Assembly: GCF_947172395.1 (NCBI RefSeq)
Contig: NC_069086.1
Span: 2,140,501-2,204,500 of the forward strand
From: Bicyclus anynana
Taxonomy: Eukaryota; Arthropoda; Insecta; Lepidoptera; Nymphalidae
DNA length: 64,000 nucleotides
Reading direction: 5' to 3'
The translations under genes and the position numbers were made by a program. This document shows positions 11,868-23,672 of this stretch, piece by piece. Numbering within the stretch: position 1 is the stretch's first letter; each line of letters starts with the position of its first letter. The notes beneath the pieces are model-generated. The model was not told the origin of the DNA and searched no databases. It saw nothing but the letters and a program-made list of their open reading frames with translations.

Positions 11868-12052
11868 CTAACTGACGCAGCGCGGTTTCACCCGCTTGGT
11901 ACCCGTTCTCGTAGGAATACGGGGATAATATAGCCTATAGCCTTCCTCGATAAATGGTACAGCTAACACTGAAAGAATTTCTCAAATCGGACTAGTAGTT
12001 CCTAGGATTAGCGCGTTCAAACAAACAAACCAACAAAAAAAGATATAGATAT
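11868..12052 (-). mobile_element. Helitron-like non-autonomous element
   Basis: Minus-strand copy: inverted 3' end CTAACTGACGCAGCGCGG (CTAG mutated), blocks CCTCGATAAATGG and GGATTAGCGCGTTCAA, ending near an A/T-rich 5' end. Confidence 0.65.
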
Positions 12053-12055
12053 CGG

Positions 12056-13388
12056 TTCTGTTTGTAATTTATAACTAGCAACCAGCGGATTTACCTTCGT
12101 AATTCCTGTTTCTTTGACAACATGGGGATAATATATAGCATAAGTTAGTAAATTTTAACTTCATCTATCTGCCAATGAAAGTCTCGTCTGTTTCAAAACA
12201 ACAGACAGATGTATTTTTTTATATTTGAGTTGTTGCTTAAGTATCATGTACCTACATTCATACTATTTAAGTGAAATCCTGTTAATTTTATTTATTTGTA
12301 AATTGTATAGATTGATTACAATGCCAGCCATACCGTATTTCATTTTATAAATATTGTTTAAAGTCTAAAAATGTAATATTAAGTACAAGTAATATAACTA
12401 TTGAATGTGTCTTTTATAACAAATTAATTTTTAAAATCATTTCGTTCATTTAATAAATCCGTTCAGCAGTTTGGAAAATATGAGGTAATATATTATTATT
12501 GGAAAATATGAGGTGCAAAGAATATTACATACATACAAACATATATACATACAAGATACGCGCGAAAAACATAAGCCTTCTTGCAGTGGGGTAAAATCGT
12601 ATGCGGCTATGACATTTTTATTAAATGCGTAAAAAGTTTATTTAACCAGAATCCCCAAAGCAATCGCATCATAATTCCGCCATCTGCCCTAATAACGAAC
12701 GTAACGCCTTCTATAGGGTCATCAAATATAATGACGTTTAATAACGAACTTTTATACGCAATATCGCCATTAAAGGGATCATTATATCAACGGGCGGCTT
12801 TAGCACATTTCTTTGTATGGATGACACCAAAATGAATTTTCGTAAGTATTTAATTGGTCTGGGAAATTAACTTGTCTATACTAATATTACAAAGAGGTGA
12901 AGTTTGTGCTATTGTAGAGGGTAATTAATATCTGGATCTACTGGACTGATTTTGAAAAAGTCGAATAAATGACACAGGAAGGATGACAATTAACGAAAAA
13001 CCCCACAGCTTTAAAGAAAAATCTCTTGCTAGAACAAGGAGGAAATATGAGCTGAAAATTGCTTGAAAAAACCTTTTATTTTTACTCTTTCTAGTGTCTA
13101 CGTGAATCTCTATGATACATTTAAACTTAATGCATGCAACAGGTATTTAACATTTAGTTTAAAAGTAAATTGGTATCACTTACTTAACTAATTAATTACT
13201 GTATTGCAAAAATTGTAAATAGTCAAGCTTAAATTAGTTTACATACATAAAATTAAATTACATAAAAAAGCTCAAATCAATTTACTCGTACACACAAAAA
13301 AAATAGTTAATTAATTTTAGCTTTTAGTTGTTTGTGTTTCATTAAACACACGAAACCAAAATATTTTAGTCCAAAATGTAATTAAGTT
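12056..13388. other. Intergenic AT-rich DNA 3' of the secreted-protein gene
   Basis: Only a 5' fragment of the Helitron-like family at about 12874-12975 (GTCTATACTAATATTACAAA) is recognisable. No supported coding sequence. Confidence 0.5.
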
Positions 13389-15519
13389 TCACTTTATCTT
13401 CCTACGTTTCAGTTTCCGCATTATTCTCTGCTTTGTTTTCCTGTAAACGGATGCTGGTGTAATTGGTACAGGCGTAACATTTGAATTTACGTTTCCAAAA
13501 GATGCAACACTTTTGTCCATAATAGGTACTGCGGTAGATATGTTCGTTACATTTTCCATTTCAAACACAGTCTCTGTAATAGGTACTGTGGTAAGTGTAT
13601 TCGTTGCATTTTCCATTTCAAACACTGTCTCTGTAACACTAACATTAGTAGTTGATTCATTAAGTGATTTTCTGCCCATTACACGTTCCATGAATTTTAA
13701 AGTTACCTCATTCTGAACGTCTATTTGCTTGGACATATTGGCTATGAATTCGGGAGCATTTTGATAAGTCTCATTGTTCTCATGCGAATATTTGTTAACT
13801 TCTGCGTTCTCGTTTGCAGAGTCTATCGAAATTATATTAACTGTTGTTTTGTTGTTTATAACTGTATTATTATTTTCCTCTAACAGAAAATCTATATCAG
13901 CAAAGTTTATGCTAATCTCAGTAGACGGTTCCTCCTTAACTGTATCATTATCTTCTATATTTAAAGTAAACACGATATCTTTTTTGTTATCATCCAAAGT
14001 GTTTTCTATTAAACCATCAATCAACGTTTCCAGTGTAAAGTTTGCAGTATCAGTATGGTATAAATATAAACCATCGATGTTAGGTCTACTAGAGTCATCG
14101 CGTTTAGTTAAATATTTTTTGTAAAATACTGGGCTATAGTTTGTAGGTTCATTTTCAGATGATAGAGATACAAAAAACTTAGTTTGCTTTGTGTCATCAT
14201 TTTTCTTATAACGGTGCACACTCTTTAGCGGTGATATTCCGTGCAACAAATGTTTCTTCGCCGGCCATCTTGTTCTTGATATGTCGATATTTTTTACGTT
14301 GTTAATTTTTTCCGATTTTGTATTCCTGACTTGTTCTGGTAGATTATATTTCATTTTTAATGTAGGTACTCTTTGGTATTTGAAAACTAGATCTTTAAAT
14401 GGATTCGATTGCAGTATAAAATCACTAATTTTTGGTCTGTTTCTCGTCTCTGAAATTTAAGATTTTAAATGATATATGATTATGATACTAAAAAACTTTC
14501 GAGCTAGACTCATAAAAAGTTTGTAACTCCTTTGTTAACAATTACATGCGTTCTAATTTATTATAACAGAGAAACGATTATTTGCGAGAATTCCTAAGTA
14601 TTGAAACATCGAGAAACTAAATATTGAAACATCGAAGTGATGGTCTGTCGTCTTAGTCGTCGTTTATCTTACTCGACTGTATTTGGCTTTTTACCCGACT
14701 GCTTATCTTGTATGTATATTTATATTTTAATTGGAACCTCTTTACAACATTAGTTTAGATTAATAACATTCTTAAATAATGCATTGAACTGACCTCTATA
14801 TGACGTTGACAACGCAGGTGCCTCCATAAAATCATCCACAACATCCTTGTGTTCGACTGCAAACGTAGCTGATTTAGTCGTAACCTCAACATTAACCCTT
14901 CGAACAGTCTCCCCCAAACACTTTGTATCCTCGACTCTCCTCTCTGGTCTCCTCAAACATCCGTTCGGATAGCAGTAAGTGGCTTGGTCTGCGCACATTT
15001 GTATGCAAACGCAAGCTGGAGGGGTGTTGTGGAACTCAACGAAAATGAGGTCGAAGAAACGCTCTACGTAGGATGTACTGCTGAGGTTATCGCACGGGTT
15101 AAGTTTCGATGACTTTGTGTTTATTGATACGTATTGGCTTTTGCATACTGGAAAAATATATTACAAGCGTTATTGTGGATCTAAACCGTGGTTTATTTAA
15201 ATAAAAAATAATCACCAAGTTATTTAATTATCAAAATGTGTTGTTAGGGGCAAAATCCGATAACGGCTCCAAGGGTTTTTTTCCATATTTTGATAGAGAA
15301 AGGTGCAAAATTAGAGAATTAGCAAATATTTTATTTCGTACTTTTAGTAGAAAGGTTCTTAAGGAGAGCTTCAGCTATTATGAGTGAAAAAAAATTGTAT
15401 AAAATCTTTTTCTGCATTTTTTGTGTTTTTGCTCCTACAAAAGTTTTATAATGATAAAAACATTTGAAGTCTTTACCTGCGAAGTATGTACCAAGAATCA
15501 CATAAATAGAAATTCTCAT
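13389..15519 (-). CDS. Secreted Cys-rich/Thr-Asn-rich protein of unknown function, three exons, 485 aa
   Basis: I do not recognise the family. Exons 15519-15477, 15147-14794 and 14449-13389 join in phase (phase 1 at both junctions; donors GTAAAG and GTCAGT, acceptors CAG) to 1458 nt ending in TAA. The start MRISIYVILGTYFAVCKSQ looks like a short signal peptide. Exon 2 holds a compact cysteine cluster (PPACVCIQMCADQATYCYPN, then GCLRRPERR and TKC), so extracellular disulfides are likely. Exon 3 is acidic and Asn/Thr-rich with many N-x-S/T sequons and an imperfect repeat around TETVFEMENATN. The C-terminus is strongly basic (KRRKIK). There is no transmembrane segment after the signal peptide. 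Antisense open frames at 13513-14124 are shadows. Confidence 0.75.
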
Positions 15520-15524
15520 CGTGA

Positions 15525-16710
15525 TATTTTTTTATACTAATCTCGGCCAAAGTTGAGTCCTAGAAAGAAAATTTGTTGGTAAAAAAATTTAGTCTTTATA
15601 ATCGAAGGAAAAAAATAATCACTAATGAATGCAGTTTTTAAGAAAAGGTACTACATAATATAAATAATATGTAATTTTTATTGATATACGTGTAATCTTT
15701 CAAGTCCATCTTAAGCAACATAATCACTTGATCATCATCTTCTTCATCTTGACCATCAGATGATCCCACCTCAGCATTAATTTAAATATAATAACCCTTC
15801 TTGCAGTCGGGTAAAAAGATATTTAGAATCAATTGGTCCATTAAACTAAAACAATAAAAGTTTCACTTACTCTAACTAGTGGTACTGCATTTATCAAGAA
15901 GGCGGAACATCGTTAAAAATTCAAGAGGTATTTCCTAGAACGGGTCGTTTATCTGTTTCGGACTTCAGCGACTGAGGGAAACAGAAACTTTGCGGAAATC
16001 TCGAAAACGAACAATACCGGTGTTTCGACCAACTCGTCAGGTGAGACGACTTTCTGTTCCAATAATAAAAAAGGGAATGAATTTAATTAAAAAGTAAAGA
16101 AACACACGTAACATCGCAATGTGTTTAATATGCCACTTCTACAACTGAAATGGCAATAAAATATCAATAAAATGGCACGATCAAGATTTATCTTTCGTTC
16201 ACTCCGCTAAACAGTCTAGCTGTAAATCTTAACAGCTACAAACCTACATACATAGCATACCTAAGCTAAAAAAAATCCCGCAGCATATAAAAGTATAGGA
16301 AATCCGGAAAACAAACTACAGAATAAGATATATACACAGAAATTACACTTATGTACATAACTAATAAAGACTCATTATTATCATGAAATTAAACACAACA
16401 GGATGTTACGTAGAACAATATCATTCTAATCAACGATCCTGACAATCTTTCACCTCTGTATATTTTGAAGATCAAATGGCCCAGTTCTATAAAATATTGA
16501 GAAACGTTCCTCAAACCTTCTCCCCTGCGGAGAAAGGAGCCTGGTTACCTGTTAAGGATGTATATTGCTGATATCCTGTTTTGAAAAATAAACGAGTTTC
16601 AATGGAAATTGTTTTCGCGTGTTCAAATCTTATTGAAGTCGGTACTACATTGTGGAGTTTGTATATAGTACGAGATCCGGCATAAGAAATATATACCCTC
16701 ATCGATTATT
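15525..16710. other. Intergenic stretch upstream of the secreted-protein gene
   Basis: No recognisable gene or repeat beyond AT-rich sequence. It would contain the promoter of the minus-strand gene starting at 15519, but I see no clear TATA box. Confidence 0.4.
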
Positions 16711-16711
16711 T

Positions 16712-16798
16712 ACTTTAAATTCAACCCCTAAAGTGGTGAAATAGGGCTTGAAAGTTTACTTTGATTTCCACGCGGATGAAGTCGCGGGTGTCCGCTAG
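16712..16798 (+). mobile_element. Helitron-like 3' end
   Basis: CACGCGGATGAAGTCGCGG, GTGTCCGCTAG, then T: the terminal hairpin plus CTAG. Sequence upstream of the GGTGAAATAGGG block is not recognisable. Confidence 0.7.
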
Positions 16799-16815
16799 TA
16801 TATAATATACTTAAA

Positions 16816-16855
16816 CAATACACTCATCGCTATCTAGATAGTGATGAGTGTATTG
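16816..16855. repeat. Near-perfect 38-bp palindrome
   Basis: Arms AATACACTCATCGCTATCT and AGATAGTGATGAGTGTATT, one mismatch, no loop, 18 bases after a Helitron-like end. Could form a cruciform. Confidence 0.8.
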
Positions 16856-17219
16856 CTTACTTTGGAGCTACCTAAGATAGCCGATTTTATCATAAATATA
16901 TATGTATTTATAAACTACATATAAATAGGAAACACACCCAGACACTGAAAAACACCCATGTTAATCACACAAATATTTTTCAGTTGTGGGAATAGATACA
17001 GAGCCCAGAGTCACTACCTACATTATCATTATAATCTCACCGACCTGCATTGTAGCAGCGTGGTGGGTCGAAGCTTCATATACCCTCTAGTATTAGGACG
17101 AAAGGGGTCCCTGTAGTTAGAATAGGCCGATTTTGATAATACTTTAATGAAGTATAAACCAAATTAAGAACAGTATAGTAGAAACCCATCGCCTATACCA
17201 CTGCATTACTGTTTGATAG

Positions 17220-17585
17220 CGTGGTGTAGAGGTTGCATTTATCTATTGAAGTTCGTTCTAAAACCAATCTGGACGTATGGGGCAGAGCCAGTCATTCCAA
17301 TATAGAAATACTCCAGAGATATCAGAACCTAGTATTCCGCACGATATTAAATGCTCCTTGGTTCACTAAAAAAGCGGACATGCATGAATATCTCGAAATG
17401 CCGACAGTCAAGGAAGAAACAACAAAAAACGCAATAAAACACAAAAGCAGACTACTAGAGCACACAAACAGTCTTGCCAAATTGCTAATAACGCCTGGTA
17501 AGACGAAAAGGCTAAAGCGATCCACCGTGGAAGAGTTGTGTGGTAGACCAACCAATGTATGACCATAACACGAAGAGGCGCTTAA
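17220..17585 (+). mobile_element. Jockey-type LINE fragment (reverse transcriptase C-terminus)
   Basis: Translation gives HSNIEILQRYQNLVFRTILN, APWF and then MPTVKEE, the conserved end of Jockey-clade ORF2. Frames shift near the start (LKPIWTYGAEP in another frame), so it is dead. Confidence 0.85.
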
Positions 17586-17691
17586 TGTAGCGACCTCCAA
17601 TCTAAAAAACATCCTCTTCTATCAAAAAAATCAGTTTATAGTCGACTGACTGATCACTGATGGACTTAACTAAACAAAAAAAAAAAATATT

Positions 17692-18026
17692 TTTTTTTTA
17701 TTTTTTTTATTCTTTACAAGTTAGCCCTTGACTACAATCTCACCTGATGGTAAGTGATGATGCAGTCTAGGATGGAAGCGGGCTAACTTGTTAGGAGAAG
17801 GATGAAAATCCACACCCCTTTCGGTTTCTACACGGCATCGTACCGGAACGCTAAATCGCTTGGCGGTACGTCTTTGCCGGTAGGGTGGTAACTAGCCACG
17901 GCCGAAGCCTCCCACCAGCCAGACCTGGACAAATTAAGAAAATCTCAATCTGCCCAGCCGGGGATCGAACCCAGGACCTCCGTCTTGTAAATCCACCGCG
18001 CATACCACTACGCCACGGAGGCCGTC
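17692..18026 (-). mobile_element. tRNA-derived SINE, family A, full length, minus strand
   Basis: Poly(T) at 17692-17712, then the complete inverted body, and the head at 17965-18026 (GGGATCGAACCCAGGACCTC = B box; CGCATACCACTACGCCAC = A box). The best-preserved copy in the window. Confidence 0.92.
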
Positions 18027-18288
18027 AAAATTAATTATATTAATATTAAAGAGGTATTGAAGTTCGTAAACGTAATATTATATTTGTGCTGCTCGGAAAA
18101 GCAGCAATCTAGAACGTTCTGCTACTTGCAGTAATTTCTATACCTTTAAATTGTTATTAACTCATTTTAAATCACATAATAGTAAGTTGTTATCTACAAA
18201 CACGTTCTAAAGATTATTTATTAGGTATATAGACTGGTTATGCTCCGCTATTTTACCCGTGTCACTATTATACTATTATTATAAAGAG

Positions 18289-18487
18289 ACTAGCTGACGC
18301 CGCGCATTTTTACCCGCGTGGTTCCCGTTTCCCGTAGGAATGTAGGGATAATATATGACCTGTAGCCTTCCTCGATAAATGGGCTATCTAACACAGAAAG
18401 AATTTTTCAAATTGGACCAGTAGTTCCTGAGATTAGCGCGTTCAATCAAACAAACAAACTCTTCAGCTTTATAATATTAGTATAGAT
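18289..18487 (-). mobile_element. Helitron-like non-autonomous element, full length
   Basis: Minus-strand copy from CTAGCTGACGCCGCGC (inverted 3' end) to ATAATATTAGTATAGA (inverted 5' TCTATACTAATATTAT). Confidence 0.82.
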
Positions 18488-19009
18488 AAAGTTAATAGTG
18501 TTGTTGGTCTACGGAACCGATTTTCAAAATTCTTTTACCTTAGGAAAGCCACTTTATTTAGGAGTGTATACCTAGGCTATATTTTATTCTCGTATTATCA
18601 CGGGAACGGGAATTACGAGAGAAATCGCGGGGAGTCGTTTTTCAGTTGGACTCTTGCCGGCAAAGTTCGGTTCATGTATAAGTAGACGTGGTACCTACTA
18701 CTCGTTCATACCACTATTTATATTAGTTGGTGGAACCCTAGAACTGCCGCCGTTCCATTTTTGTCCCATCTGCAAGTTTGATAGTCTGTAACTTTTGTAT
18801 TTTTTTATTTACAAGTAGATCCTTGAAACTTTTTGTCTTTTATTTATTGATTGTATTTTATTATATTTTCTTGTTTATAATTATATATTTGACCACTTTA
18901 ACTTTTCTTGTTTATAATTATATATTTGACATTTGCCAAACTCGAAACTGCCCATGACGCAAGCGCTCGCATAAATTACTAATACAAGAATATTTAATAA
19001 AAAATAACA

Positions 19010-19040
19010 CGATTTACCTAGAACAGTTCTAGGTAAATCG
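19010..19040. repeat. Perfect 15-bp stem hairpin
   Basis: CGATTTACCTAGAAC, one-base loop, GTTCTAGGTAAATCG. Part of the same word (GATTTACCTAGAACCC) recurs at about 19213. Confidence 0.75.
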
Positions 19041-19093
19041 TTTTATTTTATATATTACGTATAATAACCAGGGACAGTTACTGTGTCGAGTTG

Positions 19094-19157
19094 TCTGACT
19101 CGAGCTCAGCAGTGAGCCGAATGTGGGTTGATGATGATGATGATGATGATGATGATG
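19094..19157 (+). mobile_element. 3' end of a family B SINE
   Basis: TGACTCGAGCTCAGCAGTGA, GCCGAATGTGGGTTGATGAT, then a GAT microsatellite. Confidence 0.75.
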
Positions 19158-19621
19158 CACGGACTTAAATACATATGAACATCAGTACAGCAGGCCTAAA
19201 ACATTAGCCTAGATTTACCTAGAACCCCTGGGATATTTTTGTCCCACCAGTATTTAAAACTATATTGATGTTAAATCATTGCCTTACATATTGAACATCA
19301 GTACAACAGCCCTAAAACATTAGCCTACCCACACTATTAAAATATGCAGCGCTTATTAGATCGTTTATACAATATAGGCAGTTCGAAACGTCGTTAGTGA
19401 CATGATTTACGGTAACCTAACGAGATTCACTCATTAAAGCAAATAGCAAGAAACTAAAGTGCGGTGATATCGCCGAAGTTGAACGGAATAGCGATGAATA
19501 CGTATGATTGACACGGGCAATTATTTAATAATAATTTAAGCGATACAAACAAACAAAATGCATACACTTGGTTCTATTAAATATCAATTTGTAAACACCA
19601 ATTAAGATAATATTAATAGGT

Positions 19622-21196
19622 ATGGTTATTATAAGTATCATCAGAATCATAAGTTATGCTTCACTTGAAGTCTTGAAAACATTGTCATTTCTTCTTTCCG
19701 CTTCAGCGATGTTGCTGGTTCTGATATTTGTGTGCACTTTTCTGATATTCATTTATTTAAACGGCAAATACAATGAAAATTACTGGACGAGACGTGGAGT
19801 CACCTTTCACAAGAAAAATAAGGTCATGGGAGTCTTTTGGGACTTTCTGACAACGCCTCGATCGTTTTTCGAAAATCTTTGTGACATTTACAAAGAATAT
19901 CCAAATGAGCCTGCCGTGGGTGTTGGATCTTTTTTTACACCTTGTTTGTACGTGCCTGATCCTGTCAACATCCAGCACGTATTGGCATCAGATTTCGCGT
20001 CGTTCAATCACCGAGGAGTTGATCCAAACGAAGGCGACGTACTAGCGGGAACTATCTTGTTTTTGAGCGGAAAGAAATGGAAATTAATTAGACAGAGTAT
20101 GACGCCACTATTTACATCGACTAAACTAAAAAGTATGTATTACATAATCGATAAGAGTGCGCAAGATTTCGTAGTGCATTTGAAGGATAATCCAAAGTTG
20201 CTAAAAGGTGACGCGTTTTCGACGCTTTCAACGTTTTGCTGTGCAGCCGTCGGTGCAGCAGTTTTTGGCGTGACAACACACTCTATTTTTGACTCACCCT
20301 TTCTAACAGTCGCTCGTAAAGCTTTTAAACCTACACTTGTACGTAATATTAAGTTCGCCATTGCAAACTTATCTCCATCAATATTCAAATATCTGAATAT
20401 AAACTTTTTCAAAGAATTCGAGGATTTTTTCATCAACGCAATCAAACAAGTGGTTAGACATAGAGAAAATGAGGACGTGAAAAGGCACGATTTCGCAGAT
20501 ATTTGCGTTTCCTTACAACGGAGTGGAAAACTAGTAGATCCCGAGACTGGATACGAGTTGGAGCCAACGGACGAGGTGCTCGCAGCGCAGGCGTTTTTCT
20601 TTTTCGTGGCAGGCGTTGAACCTACCGCCGCTGCTATTTTCGCCACATTAGTTGAACTAGGAAAACATCCGGAAATACAACAGAAAGTGCACGAAGAAAT
20701 CGACCGCGCTTTTGAGGAAAATGATAGTAAAATGTCTTACGATACTGTAGCCAATATGAAATATTTGGACATGGTAGTTTGCGAGGCAATGCGATTGCAT
20801 ACACCTATAGGTTTTCTGACACGGAAATGTATTAGGGACACTGTACTACCGAATGGAAATATTAAAATAGAAAAGGGAACAAAGATTTTGACTGCACTAT
20901 ATGAGCTGCATCACGACTCGAAGTACTATCCAGATCCAGAAGTTTTTAAACCAGAAAGGTTTTCACGGGAAAACAAGAACTCTGCTATGGATTTGACTTA
21001 TATGCCCTTTGGTAAAGGGAACAGGAATTGTGTGGGGATGAGATACGCCCAATTACAGGTCAAGGCTGGCTTACTGTATCTGTTGCGACATTTCACTGTC
21101 AAGACTATAGTAAATAACAATCTGCCTAAATATAGAAAGGATCAAGTACAAGTAAGATTAAATAATGTTGATGTAGAGTTCAGTCCTAGAAATTAA
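19622..21196 (+). CDS. Cytochrome P450, clan 3 type, single exon (first of a pair)
   Basis: Haem-thiolate monooxygenase of the endoplasmic reticulum. Insect clan 3 members (CYP6, CYP9, CYP321, CYP337 and relatives) commonly oxidise plant toxins and insecticides; the substrate here is unknown. 524 residues: N-terminal membrane anchor; C-helix WKLIR (153-157); I-helix AGVEPT (330-335); K-helix EAMR (388-391); PERF (444-447); haem loop FGKGNRNCVG with Cys470. In the I-helix, Pro stands where AGxET has its usual Thr, with Thr next. An internal ATG at 19709 would give 495 residues and aligns with the start of the downstream paralogue, so the first 29 residues may not be translated. A poly(A) signal AATAAA lies near 21305. 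Intronless and tandem, it may belong to a CYP337-like family, but I cannot assign this. Confidence 0.95.
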   Translation: MVIISIIRIISYASLEVLKTLSFLLSASAMLLVLIFVCTFLIFIYLNGKYNENYWTRRGVTFHKKNKVMGVFWDFLTTPRSFFENLCDIYKEYPNEPAVGVGSFFTPCLYVPDPVNIQHVLASDFASFNHRGVDPNEGDVLAGTILFLSGKKWKLIRQSMTPLFTSTKLKSMYYIIDKSAQDFVVHLKDNPKLLKGDAFSTLSTFCCAAVGAAVFGVTTHSIFDSPFLTVARKAFKPTLVRNIKFAIANLSPSIFKYLNINFFKEFEDFFINAIKQVVRHRENEDVKRHDFADICVSLQRSGKLVDPETGYELEPTDEVLAAQAFFFFVAGVEPTAAAIFATLVELGKHPEIQQKVHEEIDRAFEENDSKMSYDTVANMKYLDMVVCEAMRLHTPIGFLTRKCIRDTVLPNGNIKIEKGTKILTALYELHHDSKYYPDPEVFKPERFSRENKNSAMDLTYMPFGKGNRNCVGMRYAQLQVKAGLLYLLRHFTVKTIVNNNLPKYRKDQVQVRLNNVDVEFSPRN

Positions 21197-21383
21197 AATT
21201 ATTTTTATGCAATTTTTACTACAAATTAAAATATGGAAATATGTCAACTCTACGTTTTAACTTTTTACTGTTTGCGTTATTCCATAACAAAATTTGTTTA
21301 GAATAATAAATGTTTAATAGATGAATTATGTGTTTTATTAAATAATGTTTGCTAAATAAATTTAGATTAATTAAATAATTTAA

Positions 21384-21543
21384 GAGGTAAGTAAACCACC
21401 GAATCCGAATAGAATCGGTTGGGCAGCGTTCGCGAATCTCTGCGACATCTTTTCGTCCGGAATTCCTCAGTGCTTGAAGACGAAAGTCTTCGAACAGTGC
21501 GAGTTGCCAGTGATGATTTACGGATCCGAGTCCTGCGGGCCTA
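21384..21543 (+). mobile_element. RTE-type LINE internal fragment
   Basis: Translates to RIGWAAF, then CLKTKVFEQCELPVMIYGSE, the RT segment that precedes the tails found elsewhere. It lies 190 bp after the first P450. Confidence 0.8.
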
Positions 21544-21685
21544 TTATGTATCTCAGTGTATCATTCAAATACACAAAGTTACATAATAACCCTGCTGGTA
21601 GCTAACTGTGGCCCTCATAAAATGAATGAAGCTATGTTTAAAAAAGTCTAGAATCAATAAAATAAATGATTCAGTTATTATATAA

Positions 21686-21887
21686 TAGCCGACGCCGCGC
21701 GGTTTTACCCGCGTGGTTCCCGTTCCGGTAGGAAAACGGAGATAATATATAGCCTATAGCCTTCTTGATAAATGGGCTATCTAACAATGAAAGAATTTTT
21801 CAAATCGGACCAGTAGTTCTTGAGATTAGCGCGTTCAATCAAACAAACAAACAAATAAACTCTTCAGCTTTATAATATTAGTATAGA
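21686..21887 (-). mobile_element. Helitron-like non-autonomous element
   Basis: Same subfamily as 18289-18487, in the same orientation; CTAG mutated to ATAG. Ends ATAATATTAGTATAGA. Confidence 0.8.
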
Positions 21888-22514
21888 GTCGGTTGATTTT
21901 TTTTCTATTTTAGTGAATAAACCTATTATATAATACGTGTATAAAAATTACTATTATCATACTAAATTCACGTTACAACTTCACCTTCCTTAAATATTTC
22001 ATAAAAGGCAGATGTACGAGTATGTTACTCTAAGTTTAGTTCAACTTTGAAAGGAATAACATTGTGTGACTTTGATTTAAAGAAAATATTGATTAAAAGG
22101 GGTTTAGTTTTTTCCTTTTGACGTACGTAACCCTAAAAATATTAGTAAATATGAGATATTCAAATTTAAACTCCAATTGAATGAACCGAAAATAGTCGCG
22201 ACTTTGTCATTAGAGAACATTGTCAGAATATCAGCTAATGATAGCACGGACACACGGCACTAATTCTAGTCTTTCAACTAATTTGCTCTTATTGTTTAGT
22301 TAACAATATACAAGTTATTTCGAGTCACGTATGTCTTGTGTATTGTGTAACTTTATTTTAAGTATTAGTCTATTACTTACCTAATATTTAAAAAAAAACT
22401 ATTATGAAAATGACGGTTTCGTTAGGCTAGTGCTTGGCCTATTTGGTTTCGGATAACGAAGTCCTAGTCCTAGAGTCCATTGGACTATAACATTGAGATT
22501 CCTTCCAAGAAATC

Positions 22515-22822
22515 ATCATCATCATGATTATCAACCCATATTCGGCTTACTGCTGAACTCGAGTCTCCTCTCAGAATGAGAGGGATCACCACGCTGGCCC
22601 AATGCGGATTGGCAGACTTAACACACGCAGTCAATTAAGAAAATCCTCTGGTACGCAGGTTTCCTCACGATGATTTTCCTTCACCGTTTGAGACATGTGA
22701 TATTTAATTTCTTAGAATGCACACAACTGAAAAGTTGGAGGTGCATGCCCCGGACCAAATTCAAGCCCACATCCTCCGGAAACGGAGGCAGAGGCCCATC
22801 CACTAGGCTATCACGGCTTATT
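22515..22822 (-). mobile_element. tRNA-derived SINE, family B
   Basis: Minus strand; head at 22740-22822 (CCGGACCAAATTCAAGCCCA, TATCCACTAGGCTATCAC). Body with CTCAGAATGAGAGG and CACACAACTGAAAAGTTGGA. Confidence 0.87.
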
Positions 22823-23028
22823 ATTACAAGAAATACTCAGTAATCATTCTCAGCCCGGAGTTGGGAAATTGATGTTGTTACACTCCCGTGCCTTGGAGAG
22901 TACGTTAAGTTATGTTTATGGTACCTCATACATTTTATGATTTACTTATTTAAAGTAGACCAACATTATACATAATAAACATTATACAAAAAAATCCAAA
23001 ATAAATAATTAAATTATGGCATTTTTTA

Positions 23029-23293
23029 GAGCCGTGATATCCCAATGGATCCTCTGGCTTCGATTTGGAGGGCGTAGATTTGAATCCAGTCCGGGGCATG
23101 CATTTTCAACTTTTCAGTTTTAGTGTCTCAAATGGTGAAGGAAAAACATCGTGACGAAACTTGCATACCTGAGAATTTTCTTAATTCTCTACGTGTGGGA
23201 AGTCTGCCAATCCGCATTGGGCCAGCCTAACCTCTCATTCTCAGAGGAGACTCGTGCTCAACAGTGAGCCGGCTATGGGTTAATAATGATTTA
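23029..23293 (+). mobile_element. tRNA-derived SINE, family B
   Basis: GAGCCGTGATATCCCAATGG (A box region), TTTGAATCCAGTCCGGGGCA (B box), the shared body, and GTGAGCCGGCTATGGGTTAA at the end. Confidence 0.87.
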
Positions 23294-23466
23294 TCTTTAA
23301 ATTGTATATAGACTAACGCTTGGCTCTACACGCCTGATGGTATACGATATTTTACGGCAGCTTATGATGAAACGTTTTCCTAGAAGATTTACTCTTAATG
23401 AAGACACCCACATTAGTACTTGTGTCAGAGTAGTGGATGTGTAGAATATATCTGAAAGTGTTCATT

Positions 23467-23672
23467 AACACGAGCAGCAACTGCTACCGACGACCGCAGT
23501 CGACTGCAGTCGGCGACGTCTGGCGGCAGGCGACGGCGACTGGCGTCGCCGACTGCAGTCAGCGACGTCTCGGTGGCAGCCAACTTCAGTCAGCAACCGA
23601 CGACTTAGAGAGTTAGAGACTTAGAGAGACTTAGAGACTTAGAGAGAGTAGAGTTGCCGCTCGTGTAAATAA
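23467..23672. mobile_element. MITE candidate with GC-rich, CTGCAGTC-rich core
   Basis: Ends ACACGAGCAGCAACT and AGTTGCCGCTCGTGT are inverted (one mismatch). TTAA on the left and TAAA on the right suggest a TTAA target. The core has overlapping GACTGCAGTCGGCGACG-type palindromes and a GACTTAGAGA run. Confidence 0.6.

Noticed and set aside
13513..14124. Plus-strand frames of 67 and 116 codons
   Set aside because: Antisense shadows of exon 3 of the secreted-protein gene.
17965..18026. tRNA gene
   Set aside because: A- and B-box words are present but belong to SINE family A heads followed by the shared body and poly(A). No complete cloverleaf was found at any copy.
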